Below are positions 10,572 to 20,520 of a DNA stretch of 64,000 nt, piece after piece. This DNA is from Blattamonas nauphoetae (Eukaryota > Preaxostyla > Oxymonadida). The stretch is from contig JARBJD010000061.1 of the NCBI GenBank assembly GCA_033064195.1, positions 1 through 64,000 on the forward strand. Direction: 5' to 3'. Position 1 is the stretch's first letter. Every line of letters begins with the position of its first letter. The translations under genes were made by a program, and so were the position numbers. The notes beneath the pieces were generated by a model that did no database searches, was not told the origin of the DNA, and saw nothing but the letters and a program-made list of their open reading frames with translations.

Positions 10572-13514
10572 TTAGTCGTCTGAGAGACCGTGACTCCCGT
10601 TTAAGGGCTGCCACCAAGACGATGAAAGGACAGGGTAGCCGACGCCGAATAGGATGGGACGGGCATAGTATTCATCGGCGACTGTTGAGCCGGGACTCCA
10701 TCCGACGTGTGCGTTGAGAGTCCGGAGGTTGACTCGTCTCACGAGGCGGAGGTATGAAATGGCAGCGTGTTTAATGGAGTAGGGCCCGAACGTCTCAGGT
10801 ATGCCTGCCTCCCTGAAGACCCTCTTGATCCTGTCTGTGATCCGCTGTTGGTTGAGTGGCTTGCCGGTGGAGAAGTCGACCCATGTGTGTGAGAGGTCCG
10901 CATGCGGAAGAGACGAAAGTTGGTCAGTGACGGCCTGGACATTGTGGAGGTGGGCCTGGAGAGCGACATAGGGAGAATAGTCCGGAGCGCCTTCGTCCTC
11001 AATGAACTTCTGATGAAACACGTCCTGGCGTTGCTTCTGAATGACCGAGATCACCACGCGATTGACCCCCTCGTCCATTGAGGGACGAGGCCATTCGATT
11101 CTCTTCCACTTGAGATGCACCAGTTCCTCGCGGCGACAGCAGGAATAAGTCAGGATGAGAACAATTGCCCTTGTCTGTTGGAGGTCTGGATTGGACTTGG
11201 CTTCCTCGAAGGTCGTTTGTGCCCACCTCAGTATCATATTGACGTTCCACATGCTCGTATACATTGGCGTCGTCTTCTGTGGATTCTGCTTTGCGATCAG
11301 CTTCTGAATAGAGAGAAGGGCTGTCTTGTCTAAGGCAAGTTCGGTGTGGAAAAGCTGAAGACTTGACTTGACGTGCGCGAGTATTTGGCGAGGAATAGAG
11401 GGAGACTCATTGAATTTGTCCTGGAGGTGGATGGCGAACTCTGCCAGTATCTTCTGGATCTCCCCGCCCTTCTTGACGAGATCTTCTGGGGAGAGGTGAT
11501 TATCCAAACAATACTCTTCGAATAGTTTCCATGCGCGCCTCCACTTCGCCTCCGACTTATATCTTGTCTCCTCCAGCCGTATCAGTTTCTCGCCGTAGTT
11601 GCGAAGGGCACACAGAGAGCGGAAGAAGGTTCGGGGTGGGGAGAGTGTCATTCTATGAGAGACGCCAGAATCGAGCCTGGTGGTAGCTTCAAGTCCTCGA
11701 GAGGATTGTCGAGGGCTGTCAGTTGACTGTACTCTCCCAACAACATCTGCTTGCAATCGAGTTGTGACAGAAGAGTGGACCACGGTTGGGCTCTCCACGC
11801 CGGAGTAATTAGGAGAGCTCTCTTCGGTCTCTGTATCATGAGCTTCCTCACTACTTTCGAGATCATCAAAATTGGGGGGTGGATCAGGAGATTCATTGTC
11901 ATCTCGGACCAATCTTGGTCCATTACCCCTCCTCCAGCTTCTTCTTTCGCCCCTGAGAGAGAGAAATACATTGCGCATTGTTTGTTCTTGACGCTCGCGA
12001 AAAGATCCATCCCGGGATCGAAGTTCCATTTGTCCTTGACCAGTTGAAGAGCTTGTGGCAGGAGATGATATTCGCTGTGCGGGGGGAGTCGTGAGAGCGC
12101 ATCCGAGACTGAGTTGGCTTTGCCCGGGATGTGGTTGATCGACTGGAGGTGAAGGCCGAGCCGTTTGAACGTCTTGAAGACACTCCTGGTTATTTCGAGG
12201 AGAGGAAGACCTGCGCGTTGTCTCCGCAGGTTGTAGACAGCGGCTGTATTGTCCGATAGAATCGAGAGTGAGGAGACTCGAGCTCGTCTCAAATGCTTCG
12301 CAGCTGCTCGAACGCTCCGACCCACCGCTGCAGTCTCTTTCCAATTGCTCGTGTGCGAGCGCTCCTGTATGTTCCAGAACCCGTGGAAATAAACAGTCGA
12401 ACCAGTTAACTGGAGTGTCGCTCCCCAGCCTGTCGGACTGGCGTCCGTGGTGATTGAGGCTTGGCTCACTGTCGGTTGGAAGGAGAACGGAGAGTTGTTT
12501 GTCAGGCACTTCTTCCAAAACTGTAATTCCCCCAGGAGTTGGGGAGTGAGGCGAACCTTGCCGTTCCATCCAAACTTGTGGACGGTTGATGACAGGAGCG
12601 TTTGATGCCTTCGGAGATATAGACTTGCTTCTGGAATTGAAATACGCAGAAAACTGAGTGAGCCGATTAAGTTGGAGAGGTGTTTCAATGAGATCATTGC
12701 CCTCTGTTGGCAGGAGAGAGTCTGGGATTTGAGTAACGACAGGAGCTTCTTTCGTCTGCAATCCGTCACTTTGACAGTCTGGTCCTTCGAGTTGAGTAAC
12801 CAGCCGAGGAACTCCGCCTCCTGGCTGGGACGGAGGAGACATTTGTCCTCCGCTATCACGAAACCCAGCTGGCGGAGTCTCTGAACCGCCTGAACTGTCT
12901 TGCTTCTCGCCTCGTCCTCTGAGTCCGCTATCAGGAGTAAGTCGTCCAGATAAAAGACTATTGAGATCTTCAACTCCTCCCTCAATGCCTTCACAGCGAT
13001 CTTCATCGTCTTCGAGAACGTTCGGGGTGCGGTTGCCAATCCGAAAGGCAGTGCTTTGAACTGGTACGTCTTGTGTTGAAATTGAAAGCAGAGGAACTTG
13101 CGTAATGGTGGCGAGAGATGGATGTGCAGATACGCAGACTGTATGTCGATGGTTGTTAGCCAGGAGTGAGTGTTGATTAGAGGAAAGGCGGTTTGAATGT
13201 TTTCCATTTTGAAGTGAGTCGTTTTGATCTCTCTGTTTAGGTGAGATGCATCTATCACCTTTCTGTATTTCCCTCCCTTCTTTGCGACGAGGAATGTGGG
13301 GAGAATCAGTTCCGCTGTCTCCGGCTGTATTTCCTCCACTGCACCCATTCGAAGTTCCTCTTGAAGAAGTTGATTGTAAGCTTCCATCTCCTCCGTTTTC
13401 CCTCTGAACGGTGGTGCTCTTCCCAATAGGCGCAGTCTGTCCGGTGAGTCGGCCTCCTTCCACTCCCAAAGAGCTCCCGCTTGAATAATATCCTTCCCAC
13501 CAATATCTGCCCAC
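10572..13514 (-). CDS. E2 long frame ending in a tyrosine recombinase
   Basis: A 980-codon open frame overlapping the reverse transcriptase. The last third (about 10572-11650) has tyrosine-recombinase features: CRREEL around the first catalytic Arg, YSIKHAA around the His/Arg box, and a final HVGW followed by a Tyr near YYAR. The first two-thirds, where it overlaps the reverse transcriptase, are low-complexity and may not be translated as such. Function: integration of the circular DNA copy. Confidence 0.8.
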   Translation of the reverse strand: MGRYWWEGYYSSGSSLGVEGGRLTGQTAPIGKSTTVQRENGGDGSLQSTSSRGTSNGCSGGNTAGDSGTDSPHIPRRKEGREIQKGDRCISPKQRDQNDSLQNGKHSNRLSSNQHSLLANNHRHTVCVSAHPSLATITQVPLLSISTQDVPVQSTAFRIGNRTPNVLEDDEDRCEGIEGGVEDLNSLLSGRLTPDSGLRGRGEKQDSSGGSETPPAGFRDSGGQMSPPSQPGGGVPRLVTQLEGPDCQSDGLQTKEAPVVTQIPDSLLPTEGNDLIETPLQLNRLTQFSAYFNSRSKSISPKASNAPVINRPQVWMERQGSPHSPTPGGITVLEEVPDKQLSVLLPTDSEPSLNHHGRQSDRLGSDTPVNWFDCLFPRVLEHTGALAHEQLERDCSGGSERSSSCEAFETSSSLLTLDSIGQYSRCLQPAETTRRSSSPRNNQECLQDVQTARPSPPVDQPHPGQSQLSLGCALTTPPAQRISSPATSSSTGQGQMELRSRDGSFRERQEQTMRNVFLSLRGERRSWRRGNGPRLVRDDNESPDPPPNFDDLESSEEAHDTETEESSPNYSGVESPTVVHSSVTTRLQADVVGRVQSTDSPRQSSRGLEATTRLDSGVSHRMTLSPPRTFFRSLCALRNYGEKLIRLEETRYKSEAKWRRAWKLFEEYCLDNHLSPEDLVKKGGEIQKILAEFAIHLQDKFNESPSIPRQILAHVKSSLQLFHTELALDKTALLSIQKLIAKQNPQKTTPMYTSMWNVNMILRWAQTTFEEAKSNPDLQQTRAIVLILTYSCCRREELVHLKWKRIEWPRPSMDEGVNRVVISVIQKQRQDVFHQKFIEDEGAPDYSPYVALQAHLHNVQAVTDQLSSLPHADLSHTWVDFSTGKPLNQQRITDRIKRVFREAGIPETFGPYSIKHAAISYLRLVRRVNLRTLNAHVGWSPGSTVADEYYARPILFGVGYPVLSSSWWQPLNGSHGLSDD
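11648..13426 (-). CDS. E2 reverse transcriptase and RNase H
   Basis: 592 codons. The reverse transcriptase palm motifs are clear (catalytic YLDD), followed by an RNase H domain (TTDAS, then LSDNTA) and a C-terminal region of the kind seen after RNase H in DIRS elements (FDPGMDLFAS). It overlaps the recombinase frame for most of its length, a known DIRS arrangement. Confidence 0.9.
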   Translation of the reverse strand: MGRAPPFRGKTEEMEAYNQLLQEELRMGAVEEIQPETAELILPTFLVAKKGGKYRKVIDASHLNREIKTTHFKMENIQTAFPLINTHSWLTTIDIQSAYLHIHLSPPLRKFLCFQFQHKTYQFKALPFGLATAPRTFSKTMKIAVKALREELKISIVFYLDDLLLIADSEDEARSKTVQAVQRLRQLGFVIAEDKCLLRPSQEAEFLGWLLNSKDQTVKVTDCRRKKLLSLLKSQTLSCQQRAMISLKHLSNLIGSLSFLRISIPEASLYLRRHQTLLSSTVHKFGWNGKVRLTPQLLGELQFWKKCLTNNSPFSFQPTVSQASITTDASPTGWGATLQLTGSTVYFHGFWNIQERSHTSNWKETAAVGRSVRAAAKHLRRARVSSLSILSDNTAAVYNLRRQRAGLPLLEITRSVFKTFKRLGLHLQSINHIPGKANSVSDALSRLPPHSEYHLLPQALQLVKDKWNFDPGMDLFASVKNKQCAMYFSLSGAKEEAGGGVMDQDWSEMTMNLLIHPPILMISKVVRKLMIQRPKRALLITPAWRAQPWSTLLSQLDCKQMLLGEYSQLTALDNPLEDLKLPPGSILASLIE

Positions 13515-13575
13515 AGTGAGATTCTGTCCAGGAGTCTCCCTGTTATCTTGACATCCTCCTGCTTTAATTCCGACT

Positions 13576-14766
13576 CTACTGGCCTTTCCTGTTGTAGTGT
13601 CGGTGAGGACCGAATTGTTTGACGGGGGTACGGCCCTGCCCCCCTCTCGGTGAGAAAGCAGCGCCAGACTGCATATGTGTCATCGGCGCTGGGCCAATCA
13701 TTTGAGTGGTCTGATCGAAACCTGTCTGAGTTGGTTGATAAGAGGAAGTGGAACGTGGAAGTAAACTCACATCATTCGAGAGAGGGCGTCGAATGTTCAT
13801 CTGGTCCATCATGTCCATGAAGTTCTTCTCGTCGACATATAGTGCGTGATATGTTCGTGAGGCGGCATCCGATGAAATGAGGATCGCGTCTAGGATCTTT
13901 GAGAGGATGGGGGAGGTAGGATCAGACGTTGAAATTTGGGTGTGAACTTCGCCAATTAAAGCTGCTGCAACAAGGCTGTGTTGTGTTGCCATCCTGAGCA
14001 TCTGCTGCTGAACTCCTAGTGGACTGTTAAGTTTTGGAGGATCGTCCGAAAACTGAGTCTGTATTTCCAAATCTCTTCGAGAGTTGTATGATGCCCGGGT
14101 TAATTCGTCAATCAATTGCGGAGGCAGAACATTCTTAACCCAGTCCGTGGTGAACTTCGTATGCCTCTTTTTCAGCTTCTTTTTCAAACTCGTCGCTGGA
14201 TCCTTTCGATGGATGGGACTGAAATCTGAGTCCTGATACAGAGCGATGTAGGGGTCTTGTAGATCCAGATGTGGTGGTAATAGATTCCGTTTCATCTTTG
14301 ATGAGCGGTTTTTTCTTCCAAGAGAACGAGATTTGCGTCGCCCCTCCTTTGATCTGTGCTTTTTGTGCTGCTTCCCTTCCGACCTATGTCCGGCCGAATA
14401 AAGAGATCTTTCTCGCTCATTCTGACGAGAGTAATGACTGGACGGAATGGAACCGCCAGAAGATGTGTTGGATGATTCCGAGCTGTCGGAACTGTCATCG
14501 TCGACCGGGTCCGTTGGACGTGAACGCTTGCGTTTTCTAATCGGAGAAGGTGCTCGCGTGGGAGGTATAGTTGTCCCGCGACGCTGGGAAGGTGGTACTT
14601 CCGGCGTTGTGGCCTGAGCCGTGTGAGATTGCTTTAACGATAGCGCGTCGAAAAACGCTGGGTCTGCGGTTCTAATACCACTAATAATCTGTCTGATGAC
14701 ATCAGGTGGTATTTGGTCGGAAGGGGCAGTGTCTGCTGCAGCTGAAGTTTCTGAATGTGTCGTCAT
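13576..14766 (-). CDS. E2 ORF1, gag-like
   Basis: About 396 residues from the likely start at 14766. The N-terminal third is acidic and Ser/Pro-rich and is followed by a strongly basic Arg/Lys/Ser tract. The C-terminal half is more ordered and ends in a Gly/Arg-rich tail. This matches the position and general composition of DIRS ORF1. No enzymatic motif is seen, so the gag-like role is inferred from position. Confidence 0.65.
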   Translation of the reverse strand: MTTHSETSAAADTAPSDQIPPDVIRQIISGIRTADPAFFDALSLKQSHTAQATTPEVPPSQRRGTTIPPTRAPSPIRKRKRSRPTDPVDDDSSDSSESSNTSSGGSIPSSHYSRQNERERSLYSAGHRSEGKQHKKHRSKEGRRKSRSLGRKNRSSKMKRNLLPPHLDLQDPYIALYQDSDFSPIHRKDPATSLKKKLKKRHTKFTTDWVKNVLPPQLIDELTRASYNSRRDLEIQTQFSDDPPKLNSPLGVQQQMLRMATQHSLVAAALIGEVHTQISTSDPTSPILSKILDAILISSDAASRTYHALYVDEKNFMDMMDQMNIRRPLSNDVSLLPRSTSSYQPTQTGFDQTTQMIGPAPMTHMQSGAAFSPRGGQGRTPVKQFGPHRHYNRKGQ

Positions 14767-14860
14767 TATTTTGATCTTCGTGACCAACCCATTACTCACG
14801 ACCACTTCTCATTATCAGAGGGACCGAGGTTTGAACAGCACCTACTAGAAGGGCGGTGCT

Positions 14861-17800
14861 GCTGGCTCTCTTCTGACACGCGGGGCAGGTACTGCGATGG
14901 CTGGTCGGGATGGGGTGAGCATCGAGAGCTCAGGAGTGATCACAATCGACAATTCAACCAGCTGCTCTGCCGTCTTCAAGACCGCTTGGACAGACTCAGC
15001 CACAGTGCTGGCATTTGGGAAGGAGTACACGCTTCGGTCGATCGGGACAGGAACAACAGCAATCGCGATCAACGACGGAATCACTTTCCGAGTCCCGTTG
15101 CCTCCAGTCATCACCTCATTCTCTGCTCCAGCTGAATGCTCAAGTCTTACATTTGATGTGTCTGTGGGTGGTCAGAATCTTCCTATTGGAGAAACCTTCA
15201 CAGTTCAGTTGACAGATCAACTCTCCTTTTCTCTCACTTTTTCGAGCGCTGATTCTGGAGCAGGAACAGTCTCAGCGGGCCTCCCATCTCAAATCTTGTT
15301 CAATCATTCGTATTCGATCGATAGTGTGCGAAAAGGAGCGGAAGTCATCCTTTTGAACTCAACCACTCTCCAAACTCCACTCGGCCCGACACTCTCAAAG
15401 GTCAGAACTGTCTTGAACACATCAAATGTGAACAATGTGATTGTGACGCTGGAGTCACTTCGAATGCCTGTTGGAGAGATGACACTGACAGTACAAGAAA
15501 AGAGTTCGACACCAATTGCACTGACAGTCTCGTTCGTCTCTTCAGAAGCTGGATCAGTTGAGGTTGTTGTTTTCGGAGGATCGACGCTGAAATATGGAAC
15601 AAGCTACTCGGTTGTGAGTCTGACGTCGTCATCTCTTCTGTGTTCGCTGGACGAGCCGATCACATTCGAAACACCTGCCACTCCCCCTCGGATCAAAACC
15701 GCGTCGTGTTCTCTTGTTGGAAAATCTGAGCGATCATGTGAAGTTGTTCTGAGTGGAGAAGCATTGCCAGCTGGGACATCGTTCTCGATCTCATTGGATG
15801 AGATTGATGAAAATGGAGATGTGATTGCTGGGACGACTCCCATCACGCTGTCGGACACGTTTGATGGAGTGATTGGTGACGCTGCATTGACAACTCACAC
15901 ACTGTCGATCGTGCTGTTCCCTGTTCCACAAGAGATGAAATATTCTCGTCGCTATCGAATCACATCTCTTTCGATCTCTTCAATTCCGACAGTTCGGACG
16001 GCAGTTGAAGAGACAGCGACCTTCAAGGTTCCAGCTGAGCCAGCGCGAATTGTAGGGATTTGGGTTGAATTGGATGTGAATGGGAACACGACGTTGGTGA
16101 CAGTTCGTGGTCGACAGATCGCAAAAGGATCGTACACAGTGAGACTGAACTCGGAGAGTGGTCCCTGGTTTGATATTTCATTTTCGGATGAAATAAGTGA
16201 TGAGAGGAACTCGAATGTGGCATCAATTTCGATTTTTGGCGATTCGCCAGTTCTATCTTTCGGAACGACCTACACACTCTTCTCCGTCGTCCTAACTTCC
16301 TCTCCCTCCACCCATCTCCTGATCGACGCGACTCCCAACACATTCACCATTTCTGAACCATCTCGGATCACAGACGTGACGATTGGGAGCTTGTTGGATG
16401 CTCTGAAAACGGAAGCGACTCTGACGATGAGTGGCCGAGCACTGAAACCGAACACCGACTACGTGATGCATGTGACGGGACATCCGAAATCAACATCATT
16501 GATGACTGCAAACGCTGAGCCAGACAAACGAACGATCACAATCCGAACTGATTCTACTGACCCGAGTGAATCTGGATCGAAGACAATCAAGTTCTATCCG
16601 CTCTCTTCGGCCGACTTGCTGTTTGGATATGAATACATTGTGGATTCTGTGTCGCTCGATGGATCGACTCTGCTGCAGAATTCCGATCTCTCTTTCTCCA
16701 CTCCCTTCGAACCACCTCGTCTGCTCTCTGTCTCACCACTCCTTGCTGCCTCTCTCGAAACTGTGAATCTCACTTTTGGTGGTCGATGCTTTGATGGATC
16801 TTTCACTGTGAAACTCCAAGTCACTTCAACAACTTCAGGCACGCCGTTCGAAGTTGCATGCTCTGCCGTGTCTGAAACAGAACTGACATTGACACTTAAC
16901 ATCTCAACATCTGATCTGTCGAGTGTGGAGTTTGGAGATGTGTTGTCTGTTCTTTCTCTGAAAAACGATTCTTCTTCTGCGATTCTGGAGATGTCGACAT
17001 TCTCGATTCCTCATCCGCCTCGTGTTGACAATGCGTCGTTCTCGTTCTGCTCTGACCTGAACACGACATTCTCTGTGACTCTTCGTGGAACTGACCTTCC
17101 CTCGAACGAACGATTCCTGGTTGTTCTCGACTCCGACCATTCATTCGAAGTTGTCTTCACAAACTCAAGTTCGGGAACAAGCAAAGAAATGGCGATTGGA
17201 TGGACGGATTCTCTTCAATACGACACCGAATATCGAATCATGTCGATCAGAAATGAAGAATCTGGGAAAACTGTATTCGTTGAATCTTCAGTGTCATTCA
17301 CAACTGAGAAACGACCAAAACAGATTGTTGTGTTCTTCGACTCGTCTTCCTCCGATTCTTCTCGATTGTGTGGAAAGAAGGACGAGCCGTGCAGTTCGAT
17401 GGACTCTGCTTGGAAGATTGCATCGAATGTTGGAGCGTCGGACATTTCATTGCGACTGATTCTGAACGCGACGCTGTCGTCGCCGATTGTGTGCCTGCTC
17501 AATGGGATTGTTGTTGTTGAGAAGGGAACATCGACAGAACCGACGCTGACGATCCCTTCATCAGCATCGATGGGAGAGAACGGAATGATTTCGATTTCGT
17601 CTGGATTGTTTGAGATTCGTGATGTTGATGTTGTGATTGAATCGATTGATCCATCATTCGTTCTTCTGTCAGGGATTGACTCGACGATCGTTCTTCGCGA
17701 TGGATCGATTGTTGGTGTGAAGACTCGGAACTCGTTGAACTCTGATGAAGTGTGTTGTGAATGGGAAACTGGAGTTCTCCAGCTTTCGAATTGCACGACG

Positions 17801-18145
17801 AACATCACTGAAACTGTTCTGTCACGCATTTCGCAGGGAGTGGTGAACATGCGAAGTGGAACTCTTAGAATTGTCTCCTCGACTTTCTTTGACAATTCCC
17901 CAGCCATCTCGTCGTTCCCATCAACTCGACAGAACATACGGTGCTCGGAAAATGGAGAGATTGAAATTGGGAGTCTTCACGGAGGAGATGGGACAGTGGA
18001 TCACCCTTCAGCTTGGATCTCAGCGACTGATTGTGAAGTCGGAGGAGCAGACGCGAAAAAAGAATCACTTCATTTCATCCCAACACTCTCTCCAACGTCC
18101 ACTTCCTCGTTCACCAAGAAAGACAAAACATTCACTCTCGAAATG
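14861..18145 (+). CDS. Surface receptor-like gene, part 3 of 4: Ig/TIG-like repeats
   Basis: Open for about 1090 residues. The frame is already open upstream of the internal ATG at 14897 and is continuous with part 2. It consists of roughly nine repeats of about 105-115 residues with a recurring plan: E/P-P-x-R-I, then V-x-V-x-L-x-G-x-x-L-P-x-G, then T-V-x-L, and finally L-x-F/Y-G-x-x-Y-x-V/I-x-S. This resembles an Ig-like or TIG fold and suggests a long extracellular stalk. After about residue 790 the sequence turns into a beta-helix-like section rich in I-V-L/V-x-G-S. The part ends at the 448-bp inverted-repeat element. The frame resumes at ATG 18596 if that element is left out. Confidence 0.8.
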
Positions 18146-18593
18146 TGTAGTTCTCAATGAAATTATCCGCGCGTCACAAAATCGCACAGACGCAGAAACT
18201 CTCCTAAAAAAGCATTGTTCTTTGTTTATCATCTCAAAATACATCATTTGTGAACTTTTTTCATTTTCAAAAATCCATAGAAGTTGTCTCGATCAACATA
18301 GAAATCTCACATTTTCTATATTTTTCTCTTTATTGGATGATTTATTTCCATTGTCTCACATAGAGACCTCTTTTTTTGTTGTTTTCCATCCTTTCACTGT
18401 CTTTGAACTTGTTTTGCAATAAAACGTGTGCAACAATGTGCTGATCTTAAACAGGCCATTTCAAGCGCGATCAGGCTTGAAATACAAAAATTTACCTGTG
18501 CCCTGTCTATTGAACAACTAAATCTTAATTCGGTTAATTTTGATTTTTTTCCACGCACATATATTGTTTGCATCATTTCATTGAGAACTACTC
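18146..18593. mobile_element. 448-bp MITE-like element, possibly an introner
   Basis: 17-bp perfect inverted repeats, GTAGTTCTCAATGAAAT at 18147-18163 and its complement at 18575-18591. They are flanked by the direct repeat AAATG at 18141-18145 and 18594-18598, a likely 5-bp target duplication. The interior is AT-rich without a credible gene. The insertion lies in the receptor frame. Removing the element with one AAATG restores the frame. Splicing from GT at 18145 to AG at 18585 also keeps the frame and adds a few residues, so it could act as an intron. Other introns here are 33-109 nt. Confidence 0.75.
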
Positions 18594-18595
18594 AA

Positions 18596-19945
18596 ATGAT
18601 CGGAACGACGTTGATTCCGTGTGATCTGTTTCTGGAAGTGTTCGAAGTGGACAAGCAGAAGACGATTGGAAAAGCGGAACGAATGAAACTGGATCTGGAC
18701 ACGACAACTTCCTTCACCGAATCATCGATCTCTCTGACACTCTCCCAATCATCTCTGTCATCTCTGGATTCGTCACTGGAATGGCGTGGTCGTCTGCTTT
18801 TTGGTGAGAATGAACGAAGCAGTGACTCATTCCTGATTCAAACGAACTCGGTGGAACGACTCTCCCAATCGATGAAAGAGAACATGAAATGGTGGCTTCC
18901 GTTAGTGATCGTCTTGGCTGTCTCTCTCATCATGCTGATTGTGATTGTTTTCTTCTGCTGGCGACATCGAAAGAACACTCCGAAGAATGAGTCACTGACC
19001 TCACAGAAAGAACTGGACTGTGTGAACGAGCTGAAGATTGATGAGAAAGAAGAGTTTGGATATGGAACAGATGTGCATGTTCTGGGACTTGAATCGACTT
19101 ACACAGGCCTGAAAGCGTTGGGGGAGAAAACGGATACTGTTCGATGTGACACATCACACGAATCAGTCATGAATGCTTGTGCAATGGATATGATCCCTGG
19201 GATCCGATTCAACGAGCAGAACGAGAAAGTGGAGGAAGTGATGGGGAACAAGATGGATACGCTGTTCAACAGACTTCACAATCCATTTGACAAACCTCTT
19301 CGAAAGAGGAGAAGAGCGGGTTGGGAGATTGGCAATGAATTGATGAAGATTGCTTCGAAAGACAAGAATGCGATGATTCTTGGGTTCCTCTCGCCTCATC
19401 TGATCATGTTTGACAAGAACGATGGAATTGTGTTCCAACAGAATGCTCCATCGCATGGGACACCAGCCACTCGCCCTTCAGCTGCTCCTCTCACCACTTC
19501 GAACAACACTGCATTGCTCGCAGAACAATCAATGATTATGTCGGAGGAAGTGCAGGGAAAGAGTTCAGTGACGTCGTTTGATGGGATTCGCTGGATGGCG
19601 CCTGAGTTGGTGAATCAAGATGGAACGATGAGAACAGAAGGAGTTGATTTGACGAAAGCGGCAGTTTTTAGTCTTGGCCTTGTCTTGTTCTCGATTGAGA
19701 CGGGACAGGTTCCCTTTGGGGAGATTGATGCCCTCAGCGCGCATCGGCAACTTTCGTCAGGTTTTCTTCCTCTGATGGAACTGGTATCGTCGGAAGAGAT
19801 GGCCGAGATGATCACAAAATGTGTGAGTCCTGTTGTGAAGAATCGTCCATCGTTGTCAGATGTTGTGTCGTTTCTTTCCCAACAAGCCTCGAAGAACCAG
19901 AGTCTAACACTGCCAGCGAATGACATTCCACACAACCCACTCTGA
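18596..19945 (+). CDS. Surface receptor-like gene, part 4 of 4: transmembrane span and pseudokinase
   Basis: Starts in frame after the MITE. A short extracellular segment is followed by a strong membrane span near residue 100 (WWLPLVIVLAVSLIMLIVIV) with a basic cytoplasmic stop (WRHRKN). After a linker of about 120 residues comes a C-lobe-only kinase-like domain. The catalytic loop is replaced by LSPHLIMFD, but the APE-type motif is kept (RWMAPELV), followed by a helix with SLGLVLFSIETG and a final NRPSLSDV. No glycine loop, VAIK lysine or DFG was found, so a pseudokinase is likely. This gives the whole gene a receptor-like topology. The pseudokinase is related to the N-terminus of the gene at 33339-36930. 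Confidence 0.8.
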   Translation: MIGTTLIPCDLFLEVFEVDKQKTIGKAERMKLDLDTTTSFTESSISLTLSQSSLSSLDSSLEWRGRLLFGENERSSDSFLIQTNSVERLSQSMKENMKWWLPLVIVLAVSLIMLIVIVFFCWRHRKNTPKNESLTSQKELDCVNELKIDEKEEFGYGTDVHVLGLESTYTGLKALGEKTDTVRCDTSHESVMNACAMDMIPGIRFNEQNEKVEEVMGNKMDTLFNRLHNPFDKPLRKRRRAGWEIGNELMKIASKDKNAMILGFLSPHLIMFDKNDGIVFQQNAPSHGTPATRPSAAPLTTSNNTALLAEQSMIMSEEVQGKSSVTSFDGIRWMAPELVNQDGTMRTEGVDLTKAAVFSLGLVLFSIETGQVPFGEIDALSAHRQLSSGFLPLMELVSSEEMAEMITKCVSPVVKNRPSLSDVVSFLSQQASKNQSLTLPANDIPHNPL

Positions 19946-20520
19946 AGAACACTTCACTTTTTCTTCTTTTTTCGTACCACTCATATCACTTTCCAGTTTT
20001 CCTTCATTCTGATCCCACCCGTCTCCCTTTTTAAATTTTTAATCTTCATTCTACTCCAGTTCATCTCCCTTCCAAGTTTTTCTCCTTCATTCTGGTCTCT
20101 TTCGCATAGACTTCTGTTTTCCTTCTCCTTCAGCCTTCAATCAAACACCTCTTTCTTGTCTCATCATTTTGATTCTTTTCGCAAGGATGCCCATTTTTCA
20201 GTCATCCTCGCTCTTCTTTCGATTTGACACTATCCAACATCTGATCTTCCGATTTGTTTGTTGGTTTTCATCTCCAGCTCCCGAAATCTCTCATATAAAC
20301 ACATTCACATATCACGTCTTCATCTCAGACCACAATTATTCACTATTTTTCACACCATTACCAGAGTTTCAACTCCTTTTTTACAACATGACTTGGGCGC
20401 TGTTTGTTGTGAACCATAAATTGTTCATGAGCTGGTCAAAAAACGTTGAAATCGCTTATTATTCTTTGATGATGTGTTCCTGAAAACAAAGAAAAGAGGT
20501 CTCATCGACTCAGTTCAGGT
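19946..20520. other. Intergenic, convergent 3' ends
   Basis: T/C-rich non-coding stretch between the convergent receptor gene and the helical-protein gene. No convincing frame or repeat was found. Confidence 0.6.

Larger units (their letters stand above)
10097..14860 (-). mobile_element. E2: DIRS-type tyrosine-recombinase retrotransposon, looks whole
   Basis: 4.76 kb, coded on the minus strand. The inverted terminal repeats are 40 bp (10116-10155 and 14781-14820) with unlike outer extensions. The internal complementary region at 10415-10490 joins the complements of both ends. Parts in coding order are an ORF1 (gag-like), reverse transcriptase/RNase H, and an overlapping frame ending in a tyrosine recombinase. 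The main frames are open, so the copy is probably young. It sits inside the receptor gene without a target duplication, which is usual for recombinase-integrated elements. Confidence 0.9.

Noticed and set aside
18065-18422. Separate small genes within 18065-18576
   Set aside because: These frames lie in or across the MITE and have no family features.
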